Counted from the stretch's first letter, positions 8,145-19,021 are shown. The stretch: 64,000 nt of DNA from Ardenticatenaceae bacterium (GCA_011525915.1 WYBM01000033.1:1-64000); one strand, 5' to 3'. Made by a program: numbers and translations. Notes: generated by a model from the letters alone, not told the origin.

Positions 8145-10631
8145 CTAAAGAGAAACCGTGCCTGGCAGGGTTACCGTCCGGTAGCCAGAGAGGGTCACAT
8201 ACACCTGGCCGGTTTCATTAATAACCTTGGCGTTAAACGCATCGTCGTTTACAGCTTCTACCAGAGCATAAAGACGGCCGTTGCTTTCAGATTCCTGCTT
8301 ATATGCCGTCACTGAGCCAATGGCCAGCGGCAGGGCCATAACACCCTGTGTGCGAATTTGCCAGACGCCCGCTGTCTGGAAACAAAGTTCCACTAAACGG
8401 GGGGCCATCCATTCCCTCATACCCGCCGGGTTTGTATGTGGCGGCAGGTCTGAGGCCAGCAGGCCGATGGCTTTGTTCCCGTTTACCTGGACCGCCTCTA
8501 AAACCTGGTACGCCGGACCGTGGAAATAGATGTTGTAAATGGCCTGGGCGCCAATTTCCAATGATTTTGGTAGTGTGAAAGCGACCGGCTCAACAACGGG
8601 CGCACCCATGCTCATCCGTACCGTGGCTGTAAAGTGCAGCTTCTCCTGCACCCCGGTCTTTAATTCGCGGCGAGAGTGCAGCGCGGTCATCACCAGAATG
8701 TCATCACCATCAGGCACGGCCGTGCCGCTGAGGATCAACGTTTGTGGCTCCCGGCGGTAAAACTTAAAGGGGGCGTGGAAATCTTCAGCGATGATGGCCG
8801 TGACGTGCATCTCTGGGGCCAGCGTTTGAGCCAGTTCCGCAAATGCTTCCGTGCCCATCACCCCCGGCAGCAGCGGCGTGCCTTCCAGGGCGTGGTCATA
8901 GAGAAACGGCTGTTCGCGGGGATTCAGCGTCGTTTCTACCTGCCAGCCGCCATAGACCTTGGCTGCTTTTACCGCGCCGACCAACAAACCGCTCTCTGCG
9001 TCGCTGTCGTTTTGCGTCACGTTTTCCGCCAGTCCGCCGGTTTCATCCCACTCATCTACCAGCATGCCCAACGCACCGCCGACCAGCACCTCGCCGACGT
9101 AACCACCAGCGACCAGTTCACGCCGCGTGGTGGGGATGCCCGCCGTTGGCGGCAGCATCTCAATGCCGGCCATCTCCATGATTTTGGGAATAGAGCCACG
9201 GGTGGCCATGCCAATACCGCCCCAGGCCGTCCAGTCGATGGCTATCGCTTTTGTCCCTGGCCGGGTGCGGCGCAGGCTGCTGGTGATCTTGCACAGCAGG
9301 TCATTGGCCGCGCTGTAATCTGTTTGCCCGGCGTTGCCGAAGCGGCCGGCCACTGAGCTAAAAGCAACTGTGGCCTTGAGGGGTAAATCCTGAGCAGCCT
9401 GGAGCAGGCTGAAAAAGCCGTCGGCCTTGATGTCATACACCAGGTCAAATTGGGCCGCTTCTTTGGCAGACAACCCTTTGCTGATTTCGATACCCCCGGC
9501 ATGAATGAGCACATCAATCCGGCCATACTGCTCCCGGATTTCTGCCACGACGGCCGTCAACGCCGGGCCATCGAGCAAATTAACGCTGCGGTACACGGCC
9601 GTGCCGCCAGCCTGTTCTACGGCTTCAATGGCGTGAAGGGCCGCTGCCAGACGTTCAACTTCTGCCAGCTCCTTCTCGATCATCACCGGTGTTGGCTTCT
9701 TACCCGCCGCCTTTGCTTCAGCAATAAGCTGCTGCTTCAGATCGTCTTTGTCCTGACGAAACAGGGCAATGTGGGCGTCGGTGGGGTCTGGTTTTGGCGT
9801 CAGGTCCAGCAGGTAGAATACACCGCCGATGGCCGCGGCCAGGTCGGCTACGATAGCGCTGGTGATGCCGCCGGCCGCGCCGGTGACCAGGAAGACAGTG
9901 TCTTTGTTGAGTTCCAGGCCAGGACGGCCGTCGCTGGCCGGTTGTTCCTGCAGGGTGACGGTGTACCGTCTGCCCTGGTAGTAGCCCACCTCTACCACGC
10001 CGGGGTCAGCCAGGGTTTCGGCAATGAGGAGGTCGGCGTAGGCGGCCGTTTTGCGGCTGGCGGCAAAGTCTACTGTTTTCACCAGTACGTCAGGCCGCTC
10101 CCGTTTATAGGCCTTGCTGAAACCGGTGACGCCGCCGCCTAGTGGGGCAGTGGCCGGTTCTGGCCCGTACCCGTGCAGCCCGCCCAGGCGGCTGCCTGTG
10201 ATCAGGAAGCTGCCCGGTGTCATCACCACGTCATACAGCGCTCGCATGGTGACAGACAGGCTCTTGACGCGCACGCGGTTGGCTTCGCGCCATTGGGCCA
10301 GCGTCAGGGTTGTCAGGTTTGGTTCGGCATCCAAGGCGGTGAGCCAGTAGACACCCTGGATAGGACCGGTGGTCAACCAGGCCTGCACCTGGGCTTCCAA
10401 TTCTGCCTGGGGCAGGGTGGCATCTAACGTGAGTACGGTGACACCGAGCCTGGTCAGCCGTTTCACCAGGGCTGCACCCACCTCACCTTCATCTAAAGCT
10501 ATGATGACACGGCTGGAGGCATCCAGGGTCACGGCCGTGGGTTTGCATTGGTCCAGCGACGGCCGTAAGCCGGGCAGTGGCACGCGGCGGGGCATACTAT
10601 CTGCGTCGGCGAGGCTGTATTGGGGGGCCAC
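8145..10631 (-). CDS. KR-DH protein of a PUFA/polyketide-synthase-like system
   Basis: An 828-residue protein with a GTG start at 10631 and an AGAGG ribosome site. Residues about 40-240 form the structural half of a PKS-type ketoreductase. The catalytic half follows, with nucleotide-binding GAAGGITSAI (about 250) and active-site YSAAN (Tyr439). A Lys/Glu-rich helical insert lies near 295-335. The C-terminal 280 residues are a hot-dog dehydratase: His580 in DHALEG followed by PLLPGVM, and a second half-fold ending in PRLVELCFQTAG, where the catalytic Asp of ordinary PKS dehydratases appears to be Glu. It would reduce and dehydrate beta-ketoacyl chains held on the neighbouring synthase. A 9-pair hairpin separates it from the synthase gene. 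The exact product is unknown. Confidence 0.85.
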   Translation of the reverse strand: MAPQYSLADADSMPRRVPLPGLRPSLDQCKPTAVTLDASSRVIIALDEGEVGAALVKRLTRLGVTVLTLDATLPQAELEAQVQAWLTTGPIQGVYWLTALDAEPNLTTLTLAQWREANRVRVKSLSVTMRALYDVVMTPGSFLITGSRLGGLHGYGPEPATAPLGGGVTGFSKAYKRERPDVLVKTVDFAASRKTAAYADLLIAETLADPGVVEVGYYQGRRYTVTLQEQPASDGRPGLELNKDTVFLVTGAAGGITSAIVADLAAAIGGVFYLLDLTPKPDPTDAHIALFRQDKDDLKQQLIAEAKAAGKKPTPVMIEKELAEVERLAAALHAIEAVEQAGGTAVYRSVNLLDGPALTAVVAEIREQYGRIDVLIHAGGIEISKGLSAKEAAQFDLVYDIKADGFFSLLQAAQDLPLKATVAFSSVAGRFGNAGQTDYSAANDLLCKITSSLRRTRPGTKAIAIDWTAWGGIGMATRGSIPKIMEMAGIEMLPPTAGIPTTRRELVAGGYVGEVLVGGALGMLVDEWDETGGLAENVTQNDSDAESGLLVGAVKAAKVYGGWQVETTLNPREQPFLYDHALEGTPLLPGVMGTEAFAELAQTLAPEMHVTAIIAEDFHAPFKFYRREPQTLILSGTAVPDGDDILVMTALHSRRELKTGVQEKLHFTATVRMSMGAPVVEPVAFTLPKSLEIGAQAIYNIYFHGPAYQVLEAVQVNGNKAIGLLASDLPPHTNPAGMREWMAPRLVELCFQTAGVWQIRTQGVMALPLAIGSVTAYKQESESNGRLYALVEAVNDDAFNAKVINETGQVYVTLSGYRTVTLPGTVSL

Positions 10632-10662
10632 AGCCTCTTTGGCGGGAATCCGGGGTGGCGTC

Positions 10663-10685
10663 GCGGCCGTTTCTTGAACGGCCGC
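10663..10685. other. Intercistronic hairpin between synthase and KR-DH genes
   Basis: A perfect nine-pair inverted repeat (GCGGCCGTT / AACGGCCGC) with a five-base loop in the 65-base gap between the two polyketide genes. There is no U tract, so it is more likely an RNA-stability or processing structure than a terminator. Each arm contains seven of the eight bases of the ACGGCCGT octamer. Confidence 0.6.
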
Positions 10686-10696
10686 AACCCCACCCT

Positions 10697-13600
10697 CTAT
10701 GCTTTTAAATCCGGCCGCATCTCCCTGACAAAACCGATGACATGGGCCAGGGTGGGGTAGTCACGCAGCTGCAAGGCCTCCTGCCGCGGAATGTTAAACG
10801 CCTCACGTATGGCCAGGAAGGTTTCGGCCTGTTTAACCGTGTCTACCCCCAGGTCGGCTTCCAGGTCCAAGTCCAGTTCCAGCATGTCAGTGGGGTAGCC
10901 GGTCTGTTCGGCCACAATGGTCAGCACCTTGTCGGTGACTGGGTCCGCAACCGCTGAGTGGTTATCGCTAAGCGGGGTAATGTCGGCCACCGGCTCACTG
11001 GTGACGGCTGACAGATTATCGCTTACGGATGGCGGCGTATTGTTTGCCAGGTCTGGCCGCATCTCGTGCACAAAACCTACCACTTTTGTCAGGGTGTTGT
11101 AATCACGCAGGCTCAGGTCATCACGGCGGGGAATGTCAAACTCGGTACGTATGGCCAGGAAGGTTTCAGCTTGCTTGACCGTGTCTACCCCCAGGTCGGC
11201 TTCCAGGTCCAAGTCTAGCTCCAGCATGTCGGGGGGGTAGCCGGTTTGCTCGGCTACAATAGCCAGCACCTTCTCTGTGACCGGATCAGTCACTGGTGAA
11301 GGGTGGTCGGCAAGCGGGGCAATGTCGGCCACTGGCTCACTGATTACCGGCGGTGGATTACCGCTCACCGGCTGTACGGCCGTGCTTCCGCCATTCACCG
11401 GCACAGGTTCTACCTTCACCAGCGCTGGTTCGGCCTTGGGCACGAGCATAACCGGCCGGTTGCTCATAGGCTTGTTACTCACTAAATACTGACCACTGAT
11501 GGCTGAATACTGACCACTGATGACTGAATACTGACCACTGGTGACTGGATACTGACCACCGCTCCCCACCCGCACGACCGGTTCCGTACCATACTGCCAG
11601 GTTGAGGGCGCCGGCCGCCGCGGCGGATTCCCCTTGGCCATAATGCGCAAATTGCGCTTTTCTACTTCCAGTTCGGCATAATCATATCCGCTGATGCCGT
11701 CCAGCCATTTCTGGTAGCGTGGCTGGCTGTCTACCCGGTTGAGGGCGCCGGGAATGCGCCGGTACAGGCAAAACGATATTTGTGAGCCAAAGCCGGCCGC
11801 CAGATGCAGCGCCACCTGCACCGGATAACGGCCGCCCCGACTCAGGTTCAATTCACCCAATTCCGGGTCTACCTCTTTGTAATTGGGCACCGGCGGCACA
11901 AGGCCATGTTCTAAAATCTTGAGGGCGATCACATCTTCAATGCCCACGCCCATGGGGTGGCCGGTAAAGCCTTTGGTGTTGGCGACGACAATCTCTTTGG
12001 CCGCTTCACCAAAGGTTTGCCGCAGCGCCACCACTTCTGCCGAGGCCGAACCGCCGCGGGCTGGTGTGTACGTTTCGTGGGACATAAAGACCATTTGCTG
12101 GGCCAGGGCATACCGGTTCAGGCCAAAACGGTGTTCGGCCGTTGTGACCAGGTCATTCATGACCTGGGCAATGTGGTCTACGTCTAGCCGGGAGCCGTGG
12201 AAGGCGCTGTTGCGTGTTTCGCTGCTGAGCAGTTCGGCGATGCCGCGCATGCCGCGCTCCTGAACAGCATCTTCGCTCTCCACCACCAGAGCACAAGCGC
12301 CCATGCCTAGAATAGTACCGTGCCGTCGTTTGTCAAAGGGCAGCGCCGCTTCTGCGACGCGGTCATCGGTGGCCGCGGCGCCCAGTGCCAGGAAGCCGGC
12401 GCCAATCCATTCTATGAGGTGGTCCCCGGTAACATTATCAGCGGCAACGACGATCACACGACGGCAACGGCCGTTGCGAATCCAATCCTCGGCGATGGCC
12501 ACCGCCTGAGTAGTGCTGGCACAGGCTGCATTCACCTGGGTGTTGGGGCCACGGGCGCCGATGTATTCGGCAAACTGGCTGTGTCCCATGCTCAGAATGC
12601 GGAAGATAAAGCGCCGGTCAAACACGTATGGCTCACGGGCCAACGTTTCCCGTAGTTCATTCATGCGCCGGGTGATTTCCCGCAGCGTGGCGTCGTCGGC
12701 GCAAGTGCGCCGCAGTTGATCGAGCATCTCTAGCTGGTCCAGCCGGCTCTGGTAAGTGAAGTATTTCTCAAAATCTTCGACAAAGCGGTCGCCGCCAGGG
12801 AAGGCGCTGGCAAAAATCACGCCGGTCTCGTCACGCAGAGCCTCCGGCAGCATCCATTTTTGGGGCAAGTAAGAGCCGTTGCTGGTATGTTTGTAGGTCA
12901 TCGCCAGAGGAATGCCCGCCTCACGTAGTGCGTCCAGCCCGGCGGCAAAAGCCAATTGGGTAGTAATATCCAGCGCGTCTACCAGCTTTTGGGGTACACC
13001 ATATTCGGTCATCAGGTCAAAACTGCCGGGGCGGCCAGCCAGTTTGATCACATCATCCACATCATCAATGTTGGCAAAACTGCCACCCCCGTTGGCGTCT
13101 TTCACCAGCCGGGTAATGCGCTTGCTCACCATCTTGTGACGGAACCGTTCCGGGATCAGGTCTACAAACTGCTCTCCTTGCAAGATGCGCAGAGCATTGT
13201 CTGGGTCCATCACCAGTTTTTCCGCGCCGGGCAGCCCCAACCCCGTGCCGCTGATGACCACCGAGCCAAGGGGCGGGTGGGCGCGGTTGTAGGGTTGGGT
13301 GTAGGCGGTTGGTTGCGGGGGTGAGGAATAATGAGGCACAGGGGGTGGCATCTGAACTTCTGATTGGGGTGTGGCACTTCTTATTGTAGCCATGGCTTCC
13401 TCTCTCTTCTCTGGAAATCGATTACCATTAATCGATAACTGATCACCAATATAACCGGCGGCGTAAAGGCCACACAATGCCTGGTTAAACGCCGGTAGTT
13501 CACCGGTTTTGGGATGATTGGTCATTAAGGCGAGCACGTCATCCTTTTCTTTGAAAACGTCATTGGCAAAGCCGCGCAAGGCTCGTTTGGGGCCAACTTC

Positions 13601-16228
13601 GACAAAGGTGCGCACACCGTGGTGATAGAGGGTGTGCAATCCTTTCACCCACTGCACCGGCGAGGCGATTTGCAACTTCAATAAATCTTTGATCTTTGTC
13701 ACGTCGGTGGGGTATAGGTCACCGGTAACGTTGGCTACCAGCGGCATTTGCGGCGGGCGGATGTCCAGCCGATCTAGTGTCCGGCGCAGCGGTTCGCTGG
13801 CCGGGGCGACAATGCTGGTGTGGAAGGCATGGCTGACGGGCAAGAGCATGGCCTGGTACCCTTTGGCCTGGAACAGGGCCACGGCCGTTTCTACCGCCTC
13901 GCTGGCCCCCCCAATCACACACTGGCTGCTGCTGTTGATATTCGCCGGGACGACGTAGCCATCTACTTCTTGCAGGGTTGCCATGACCGCCTCGTAGGGA
14001 GCCAGGACGGCGGCCATCTTGCCGTTGTCTTCTACCACCACCGCGGCCATTTCCTGGCCACGGGCGGCGGCCGCTTCCAGAGAATGGGCAAAGGACATGA
14101 TGCCGGTGGCCACGAGCGCCGCGTATTCGCCCAGAGAATGCCCCATCATCATCTCAGCCTTAAAGCCGTAACTTTGCAGCAACTGATACATGGCCATGTC
14201 CATGGTCAGCATGGCTGGCTGGGTGATTTCTGTTTGCATCAGGGCCAGGGTGGCCTGGTTGATGGCAGCACTGTCATCTGGGTCTACAAAAAGGTGCTCG
14301 GTGAGCGGTTTGCCCAGGATAGGTGTCATCACCGCGTCTGCCTCGGCAAAAACCTGGCGGACAGCCGGTGACAGTTCGGCCAGTTCCCGACCCATATTCA
14401 CATACTGGCTGCCCTGGCCGGGGAACAGGAAGGCAATTTTGCCCTGGGGCGGGCCGGAACCACGAAAGATTCCCTGTGCCTCTATGGCTTTCCAGGCTGG
14501 AAGGGAATCAAACCCCATGACTTTTTGCGCTTTGTGCAGCCGATCTACCAGTTCATCATGATTGCCAAAGTCAATGATCAGCCGTTCAGGCGCTTCAATG
14601 ACCGTTTGTGTGGGCAGTTCTGAGGGTGGTATCCAGCCTGTTTCTACCCGATGCAGGTATCTATCCAGCTTTTCCTTTAATTCCTGCGGGGTGCTGGCGC
14701 CGAGAGCGGCTATGCCGCGAACAGGTGAGGGGCGGAGCGTGTGAGAGGGTGCAGGGGTAGTAATGGCTTCTTTCACCTGGTCAGTGACGGCAAATGATTT
14801 TTTCGGCTGGGTCAGCATTCCTGGCACGTGCTCTTCCAGCACCAGGTGGAAGTTGGTGCCGCCAAAGCCATAGGCGCTGATGCCGGCGCGCCTGGGCGAG
14901 CCATTGGGAACGTCCCACGGCCGGGCTTCATGCAGCAGGTAAAATGGCGTTTGGCTAAAATCAATGTTGGGGTTGGGCGGGTGGGCATTAAGTGTGGGTG
15001 GCAGCATGTGATGGTGTAGGGCCAGCGTCGTTTTGAGCATACCGGCGGCCCCGGCGCCAGCCTTCAGGTGGCCGACATTGCTCTTGGCAGAACCAAGCCC
15101 AATGCTGCTGCGCCTGGCGCTGCCAAAGATATGGGTCAGGCTTTCCACCTCTACCACGTCGCCGACACGAGTGCTGGTGCCGTGGGCCTCAACCAGGGTG
15201 GCCGTGGCTGGGTCCAGGCCGGCCGTTTCCCAGGCCCGCCGTATGGCCAACTGCTGCCCGACGGGGTTGGGGGCGGTGATGCCCTTACCTTTGCCATCGC
15301 TGGCGCCGCCCACACCGCGAATGACGGCGTAAATTTTGTCGCCGCTCCGTTCAGCGTCTGTTAGCCGCTTTAGCAGGAAGAGGGCGGCGCCTTCACCCAT
15401 GACAAAACCGTCGGCACCTGCGCCAAACGGCCGTGTGCCGGTGGCGCTTAAGGCGCCAATCTTACAAAATTTCACAAACGAGCCGATGCCCATGTTGCGG
15501 TCTACACCACCGGTAATCACTGCGTCTACCTTGTGTTCGGTCAGCAGTTCAATGGCCGCCTCGATGGCAGCAAAGCTGGAGGCGCAGGCGGCGTCAGTGA
15601 TAAAGTTGGGGCCGCGTAAATTGAGTATATTGGCCACCCGTCCGGAGACGATGTTGGGCAGTTCACCGGGCATAGAATCTTCAGTGATGGGGGGGATTTG
15701 CTCGTCAATATGGCTGTGCCAGCCGGTGAGAATGGCTTCACGGGTGGGGGCGGGCAGCCCGGCAAAGGCGGGTACGGCCGTCAGCGCCCGGGCATAGTTG
15801 GGGAAGACAATACGTTCCGTGGTGGTGTAATGTAGCTCCCCGCCCATAGCGGTGCCGATGATGGTGGCGGTGCGTTCGGTGTTTAACGGCCGTTCTGGGT
15901 AGCCATAATCGGCCAGTACGTCGGCGGCAATGGTTACGGCCCACTGCTGCCCTTCGTCCATGGCTGCGGCCACTTTGGGCGGCAGGCGGAATCGCTTCCA
16001 ATCAAAGGTAAAGCCCCGCACCCAGCCGCCGATTTTGCTGTAGGTCTTATCGGGAACTTTGGGATCGGGGTTGTAATAATCATCAATGCGCCACCGTTCA
16101 GGTGGGGTTTCAGTAATGCTGTATCGTTTGTTGAGGACGTTTTGCCAGAAGGCGTCTGCGCCAAATGCATCTGGTAGAATTGCCCCTACCCCCACAATGG
16201 CAATGGCCCTGTCTGAGGTATCGCTCAT
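10697..16228 (-). CDS. KS-AT-KS-ACP-ACP megasynthase (PUFA-synthase-like polyketide synthase)
   Basis: An 1843-residue multienzyme starting at an ATG with a GGGAGT ribosome site. Domain order: ketosynthase 1 (Cys215 in DAACASS, His in EAHGTST, His in NVGHL), acyltransferase (GQGSQY and Ser698 in GHSLGE), a second ketosynthase-like domain from about residue 985 (Cys1236 in NAACAST, SHETYT in place of [13 protein letters not shown]), then two acyl carrier domains near residues 1640-1730 and 1755-1843. KS1 resembles PUFA-synthase ketosynthases (MDEGQQ in place of MDPQQR). Both carrier domains read [13 protein letters not shown], with Thr1683 and Thr1797 where phosphopantetheine is normally attached to Ser. 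The linker before the carriers contains seven-residue repeats SGQYSxI made by a heptanucleotide array. The neighbours supply KR, DH, a dehydrogenase and the activating transferase. The product is likely a long acyl or polyene chain; this is inference. Confidence 0.88.
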   Translation of the reverse strand: MSDTSDRAIAIVGVGAILPDAFGADAFWQNVLNKRYSITETPPERWRIDDYYNPDPKVPDKTYSKIGGWVRGFTFDWKRFRLPPKVAAAMDEGQQWAVTIAADVLADYGYPERPLNTERTATIIGTAMGGELHYTTTERIVFPNYARALTAVPAFAGLPAPTREAILTGWHSHIDEQIPPITEDSMPGELPNIVSGRVANILNLRGPNFITDAACASSFAAIEAAIELLTEHKVDAVITGGVDRNMGIGSFVKFCKIGALSATGTRPFGAGADGFVMGEGAALFLLKRLTDAERSGDKIYAVIRGVGGASDGKGKGITAPNPVGQQLAIRRAWETAGLDPATATLVEAHGTSTRVGDVVEVESLTHIFGSARRSSIGLGSAKSNVGHLKAGAGAAGMLKTTLALHHHMLPPTLNAHPPNPNIDFSQTPFYLLHEARPWDVPNGSPRRAGISAYGFGGTNFHLVLEEHVPGMLTQPKKSFAVTDQVKEAITTPAPSHTLRPSPVRGIAALGASTPQELKEKLDRYLHRVETGWIPPSELPTQTVIEAPERLIIDFGNHDELVDRLHKAQKVMGFDSLPAWKAIEAQGIFRGSGPPQGKIAFLFPGQGSQYVNMGRELAELSPAVRQVFAEADAVMTPILGKPLTEHLFVDPDDSAAINQATLALMQTEITQPAMLTMDMAMYQLLQSYGFKAEMMMGHSLGEYAALVATGIMSFAHSLEAAAARGQEMAAVVVEDNGKMAAVLAPYEAVMATLQEVDGYVVPANINSSSQCVIGGASEAVETAVALFQAKGYQAMLLPVSHAFHTSIVAPASEPLRRTLDRLDIRPPQMPLVANVTGDLYPTDVTKIKDLLKLQIASPVQWVKGLHTLYHHGVRTFVEVGPKRALRGFANDVFKEKDDVLALMTNHPKTGELPAFNQALCGLYAAGYIGDQLSINGNRFPEKREEAMATIRSATPQSEVQMPPPVPHYSSPPQPTAYTQPYNRAHPPLGSVVISGTGLGLPGAEKLVMDPDNALRILQGEQFVDLIPERFRHKMVSKRITRLVKDANGGGSFANIDDVDDVIKLAGRPGSFDLMTEYGVPQKLVDALDITTQLAFAAGLDALREAGIPLAMTYKHTSNGSYLPQKWMLPEALRDETGVIFASAFPGGDRFVEDFEKYFTYQSRLDQLEMLDQLRRTCADDATLREITRRMNELRETLAREPYVFDRRFIFRILSMGHSQFAEYIGARGPNTQVNAACASTTQAVAIAEDWIRNGRCRRVIVVAADNVTGDHLIEWIGAGFLALGAAATDDRVAEAALPFDKRRHGTILGMGACALVVESEDAVQERGMRGIAELLSSETRNSAFHGSRLDVDHIAQVMNDLVTTAEHRFGLNRYALAQQMVFMSHETYTPARGGSASAEVVALRQTFGEAAKEIVVANTKGFTGHPMGVGIEDVIALKILEHGLVPPVPNYKEVDPELGELNLSRGGRYPVQVALHLAAGFGSQISFCLYRRIPGALNRVDSQPRYQKWLDGISGYDYAELEVEKRNLRIMAKGNPPRRPAPSTWQYGTEPVVRVGSGGQYPVTSGQYSVISGQYSAISGQYLVSNKPMSNRPVMLVPKAEPALVKVEPVPVNGGSTAVQPVSGNPPPVISEPVADIAPLADHPSPVTDPVTEKVLAIVAEQTGYPPDMLELDLDLEADLGVDTVKQAETFLAIRTEFDIPRRDDLSLRDYNTLTKVVGFVHEMRPDLANNTPPSVSDNLSAVTSEPVADITPLSDNHSAVADPVTDKVLTIVAEQTGYPTDMLELDLDLEADLGVDTVKQAETFLAIREAFNIPRQEALQLRDYPTLAHVIGFVREMRPDLKA
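10706..11300. repeat. Tandem duplication of carrier domain plus linker inside the synthase gene
   Basis: The segments around 10706-10980 and 11050-11340 are closely similar at the DNA level, including long identical stretches around the GVDTVKQ motif and the Pro/Val/Ala-rich linker ahead of each domain. This indicates a duplication of one carrier module with its linker that is either recent or kept uniform by gene conversion. Confidence 0.75.
11475..11559. repeat. Heptanucleotide repeat array 2, in frame inside the synthase gene
   Basis: Eleven or so seven-base units (CTGACCA, CTGATGA, CTGAATA and close variants) in a repeating order of three, giving a 21-base period. Because 21 is a multiple of three, the minus-strand reading gives a seven-residue protein repeat SGQYSxI in the linker between the second KS and the carrier domains. 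The same units occur outside genes elsewhere in the window. Confidence 0.85.
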
Positions 16229-16250
16229 TTTCGTTTACTCCATTCCCGTT

Positions 16251-16343
16251 AGCAGTAGGCAGTATTCAGTAGGTCAGTCATCAGTTCCTTCACTGAACAC
16301 TGCCTACTGTCTACTGATTATTGCTTACTGATTACTGAATACT
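16251..16343. repeat. Heptanucleotide repeat array 3
   Basis: Lies between the acyl-CoA dehydrogenase and the synthase genes. The left half has CAGTAGG, CAGTATT, CAGTAGG units and the right half TACTGTC, TACTGAT, TACTGAA units, so the two halves form inverted arms. The last few codons of the acyl-CoA dehydrogenase (ending VFSNQ) are encoded by the array. Confidence 0.8.
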
Positions 16344-17983
16344 TTGTTCAACTGTTCAGCCGCAAAGTCCATGTCCGCCACCAACCCGGCCTGGGCGGTG
16401 TAAATGCCGGGTAAGTCCAGTGATCGGGCCAGATCGGGGTCGGTTTGGCCCGCGCCGGTGGCCCAGCGCAGGCCATCGGCAGCTACTTTGAGGGCAGCGT
16501 CACGGCCGTGGATGCGGCTCAATGCCTGCCGTGTAGGCACGTCCAGGTTGATCGCTTCTGTTGGTTTATCGATGACCCGTTCGGCAAACAGTGCGGCCGT
16601 TTCTGCGTAGGCGATCAACTCACCCAGGCGGAACAATACGTGCTGGTTACGGGTCAGCCGGTCCAGACGGCAGCGCTCTAAGATAACGGCCAGGGCCCGC
16701 AAGGCCAGCGCGGCGCAGCCAGCGCCGTTTTCTGGCTGCGACTGGTGGATCAGCTGCAGGCGATTGGCCCATTCTTTGTAAAAGTCACCGCGTGACTTTA
16801 AATGAAGCTGCCAGCGGTCGCGAGCAATGGTCCACTCCATGATTTCTGAGGTACCTTCGTAAATGGTGGTAATGCGTACGTCTCGTTTGATCTTTTCCAC
16901 CATATATTCTTTGGTGTACCCATAGCCGCCGTGGGCCTGAATGGCATCTTCGGCCGCCTTGTTGCCGGCTTCGGTAGCCATATATTTGGCCACGGCTCCT
17001 TCTGTTTGCAGCCCTTCTTCGCCGCTGTCCAGGCGTTCCGCCACCCACTCGATATAAGTACGGGCGGCTTCCAACCGGGCGGCATTGGGAACGATCAGCT
17101 TGTGGGTGTACCCTTGCTTTTGGCTCAAGGGTGCACCGCCCTGGATGCGCTCTTGCGCATAGCGAATGGCGCGCCGCAGTGCTTCCCACCCGGCCCCCAG
17201 GCCAAAAGCGCCCACCATCAGGCGGGTATAGCCAAAGACTGCCTGCGCTTGGGCCAGCCCTTGTCCTTCTTGCAAACCTACCAGCCGGTCAACCGGTACA
17301 TAGACGTTGTCCAGAAAAAGGGCGGCGGTATTGCTGGCGCGGATGCCATGTTTGTCTTCCGGTTTACCGTAGGTAAAGCCTTCGCTGTCCCGGTCTACAA
17401 TAAACCAGCTTGGCCCACCAGGGGCCAGCGCCAGAATGGTATAGAGATCAGCTACGCCACCGTTGCTGATCCACTGCTTGCGCCCGGTGAGGTGGTAGCC
17501 TGTCACAACGCCATCTTCCATGACAGGGTCTGCCTTAGTCGTCATGGCGGCCAGGTCAGAGCCGGCCTGAGGTTCGGTGGCCCCATACGCCATGAGCAGC
17601 GCTTCTGCGGCGATACGGCCGTACCAATACTTCTTCTGTGCTTCGGTGGCCCCTACGCTAATAGGATCTGAACCAAGGAAGGTGGCCAGCACGCCCGTAG
17701 CTACCCCCAGATCAATGGTAGCCATCAATTCGGCCACACGATAAATATCATATGCGCCGCCGCCGAGGCCATCGTATTGTTCGGGAATGAAGAGCAGGTG
17801 TAGGCCCAGAGACATAGGATCATACAGTTCTTGCAGCACGTCGTGGGGGAATGTGTCGTTGTGGTCTAGATGGCGTAAAAATTCGGGGGTGAGTTTCTTT
17901 TCGGCATACTTTTTGAGTGTGTCCAGAATCATGTCGCGAGTATCTTTGTCTAACCCAATGGCCGGAGCAAGTGTTGCCAGCAT
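16325..17983 (-). CDS. Acyl-CoA dehydrogenase family flavoprotein
   Basis: A 552-residue FAD enzyme; the start has a strong GAGGAGG site. Recognisable parts are the substrate/FAD motif [11 protein letters not shown], the WISNGG flavin contact, the HGIRAS(N)TA segment, and the C-terminal IYEGTSEIM, which in many members carries the catalytic Glu. About 150 residues follow the dehydrogenase core, longer than short-chain enzymes and more like very-long-chain or ACAD-plus-helical-tail members. It is the first gene of the minus-strand lipid locus. It may introduce or remove a double bond in the chain made by the synthase or handle the acyl-CoA starter; the sequence does not decide. Its C-terminus runs into heptanucleotide array 3. 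Confidence 0.88.
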   Translation of the reverse strand: MLATLAPAIGLDKDTRDMILDTLKKYAEKKLTPEFLRHLDHNDTFPHDVLQELYDPMSLGLHLLFIPEQYDGLGGGAYDIYRVAELMATIDLGVATGVLATFLGSDPISVGATEAQKKYWYGRIAAEALLMAYGATEPQAGSDLAAMTTKADPVMEDGVVTGYHLTGRKQWISNGGVADLYTILALAPGGPSWFIVDRDSEGFTYGKPEDKHGIRASNTAALFLDNVYVPVDRLVGLQEGQGLAQAQAVFGYTRLMVGAFGLGAGWEALRRAIRYAQERIQGGAPLSQKQGYTHKLIVPNAARLEAARTYIEWVAERLDSGEEGLQTEGAVAKYMATEAGNKAAEDAIQAHGGYGYTKEYMVEKIKRDVRITTIYEGTSEIMEWTIARDRWQLHLKSRGDFYKEWANRLQLIHQSQPENGAGCAALALRALAVILERCRLDRLTRNQHVLFRLGELIAYAETAALFAERVIDKPTEAINLDVPTRQALSRIHGRDAALKVAADGLRWATGAGQTDPDLARSLDLPGIYTAQAGLVADMDFAAEQLNKVFSNQ

Positions 17984-18453
17984 AATTTCCTCCTCTCAGG
18001 GTGGCAAATGGCAGACAGCACACTACCCGCCCTTTGCAACAGATAGTGAGCAGTTTTAAATGATTTTGTGGTCAATGTGGTCGCTGCTTGCTGTTAATTG
18101 TGGATTATTTCACAATAGCTGTGACTTATTGTAGGAGAAAGCCAGGGGCTCTTAGAGTGACATGTGTCATATGATATGCAGGCGAAAAGCATAATGCAGT
18201 GTGTCAAATTTGTGATGAATATGGTCATGGGTAAATAAGCCTTGCCCGTCAGCGGGCAGCACCCGCCAGCGACCACCGGCAAGTGTCAGAAATGCATCAA
18301 TCTTTTGCCCTGTATATGTATAATGGGTAGACTGTCTGCACAGCCCCGGGCGGGCCCGGGTACAAACCAACTTCAAACGAACAGAAAAGTTGCTCTATCT
18401 ACCATGTTTAATTAGTGATGTGTTTTATTGAAGTTGTCCGATGGAGGAGGCCT
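17984..18453. other. Divergent intergenic region with possible promoters
   Basis: A 470-base spacer between the minus-strand lipid locus and the plus-strand lipoprotein gene, which must hold promoters for both. A plus-strand TATAAT lies at 18319-18324 but no good -35 box precedes it at 17 bases. A GC-rich self-complementary stretch (CCCGGGCGGGCCCGGG, about 18345-18360) and a small stem GCCCG-TCAG-CGGGC near 18244 are visible. No gene was accepted here. Confidence 0.45.
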
Positions 18454-19014
18454 ATGTTGCCTTTGAGAATGCCGGCCACAATGGTATATATCTTGCTGGT
18501 GGGTCTGGTTATGGCGGTGGGTGGATGTGGTTCAAGGGTGAGTGATCAGACCACGGCCGTGACCCCTGCTTCCCCCACCGAAGCCACTGCCCTGGCGTTG
18601 GCTACCCAGGTAATGGCCAGTGTAGAAGCACCCATAGACATGGCCGATTTTGACCAGCGGCTGCAGGCGGCCAGGGCCTTATGGGATTCCCATCATATAA
18701 CAGATTACTCTTTGCGTGTGCGTTACAGCCAGCCAACCTGGAACGTACAAATCCTCACCATCGCCGTGGAAGGCGGTGTGGTCACAGATTCAGACCAGAG
18801 TTGTTTCCCCGAACGAGATTGTATCTTACGTGATATTGATCCAGCCCAATTCACCATTGATAAATTGCTGGAGGTGGCTGAGAATGTGGCCCATCTAAAT
18901 TTACCGGCCAGTGATATGGACATTACCTTTAACGCGACCTATGGGTATCCCAACGCTATTGTTTATCCAGACGCATTCTGGAACCTGGAATCTTTCCAAC
19001 CGATTAAACCCTAA
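18454..19014 (+). CDS. Lipoprotein resembling the DUF6174 family
   Basis: Encodes 186 residues from the ATG at 18454, which has a GGAGGAGG site; an upstream ATG at 18415 lacks one. The signal peptide ends in a lipobox-like VGGC with Cys25. The mature part has a Thr/Ala linker and then a domain with ITDYSLRVRYSQPTW, VEGGVVT and DKLLEVAENVAHL, a pattern I associate with DUF6174-type small secreted proteins of unknown function. It lies 44 bases before the ABC permease gene and could be cotranscribed with it; it is far too small to be an ordinary oligopeptide-binding protein. Confidence 0.75.
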   Translation: MLPLRMPATMVYILLVGLVMAVGGCGSRVSDQTTAVTPASPTEATALALATQVMASVEAPIDMADFDQRLQAARALWDSHHITDYSLRVRYSQPTWNVQILTIAVEGGVVTDSDQSCFPERDCILRDIDPAQFTIDKLLEVAENVAHLNLPASDMDITFNATYGYPNAIVYPDAFWNLESFQPIKP

Positions 19015-19021
19015 ACTTGTA

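Noticed and set aside
8676..9356. Long plus-strand open frames opposite the KR-DH and synthase genes (also around 13820-14371)
   Set aside because: They are shadows caused by the high G+C of the real minus-strand genes; the translations show no family pattern.
18167..18376. Minus-strand open frame of 69 codons in the gap before the lipoprotein gene
   Set aside because: No ribosome site, no domain, and it covers the most likely promoter region of two divergent transcripts. A decayed gene fragment cannot be excluded.
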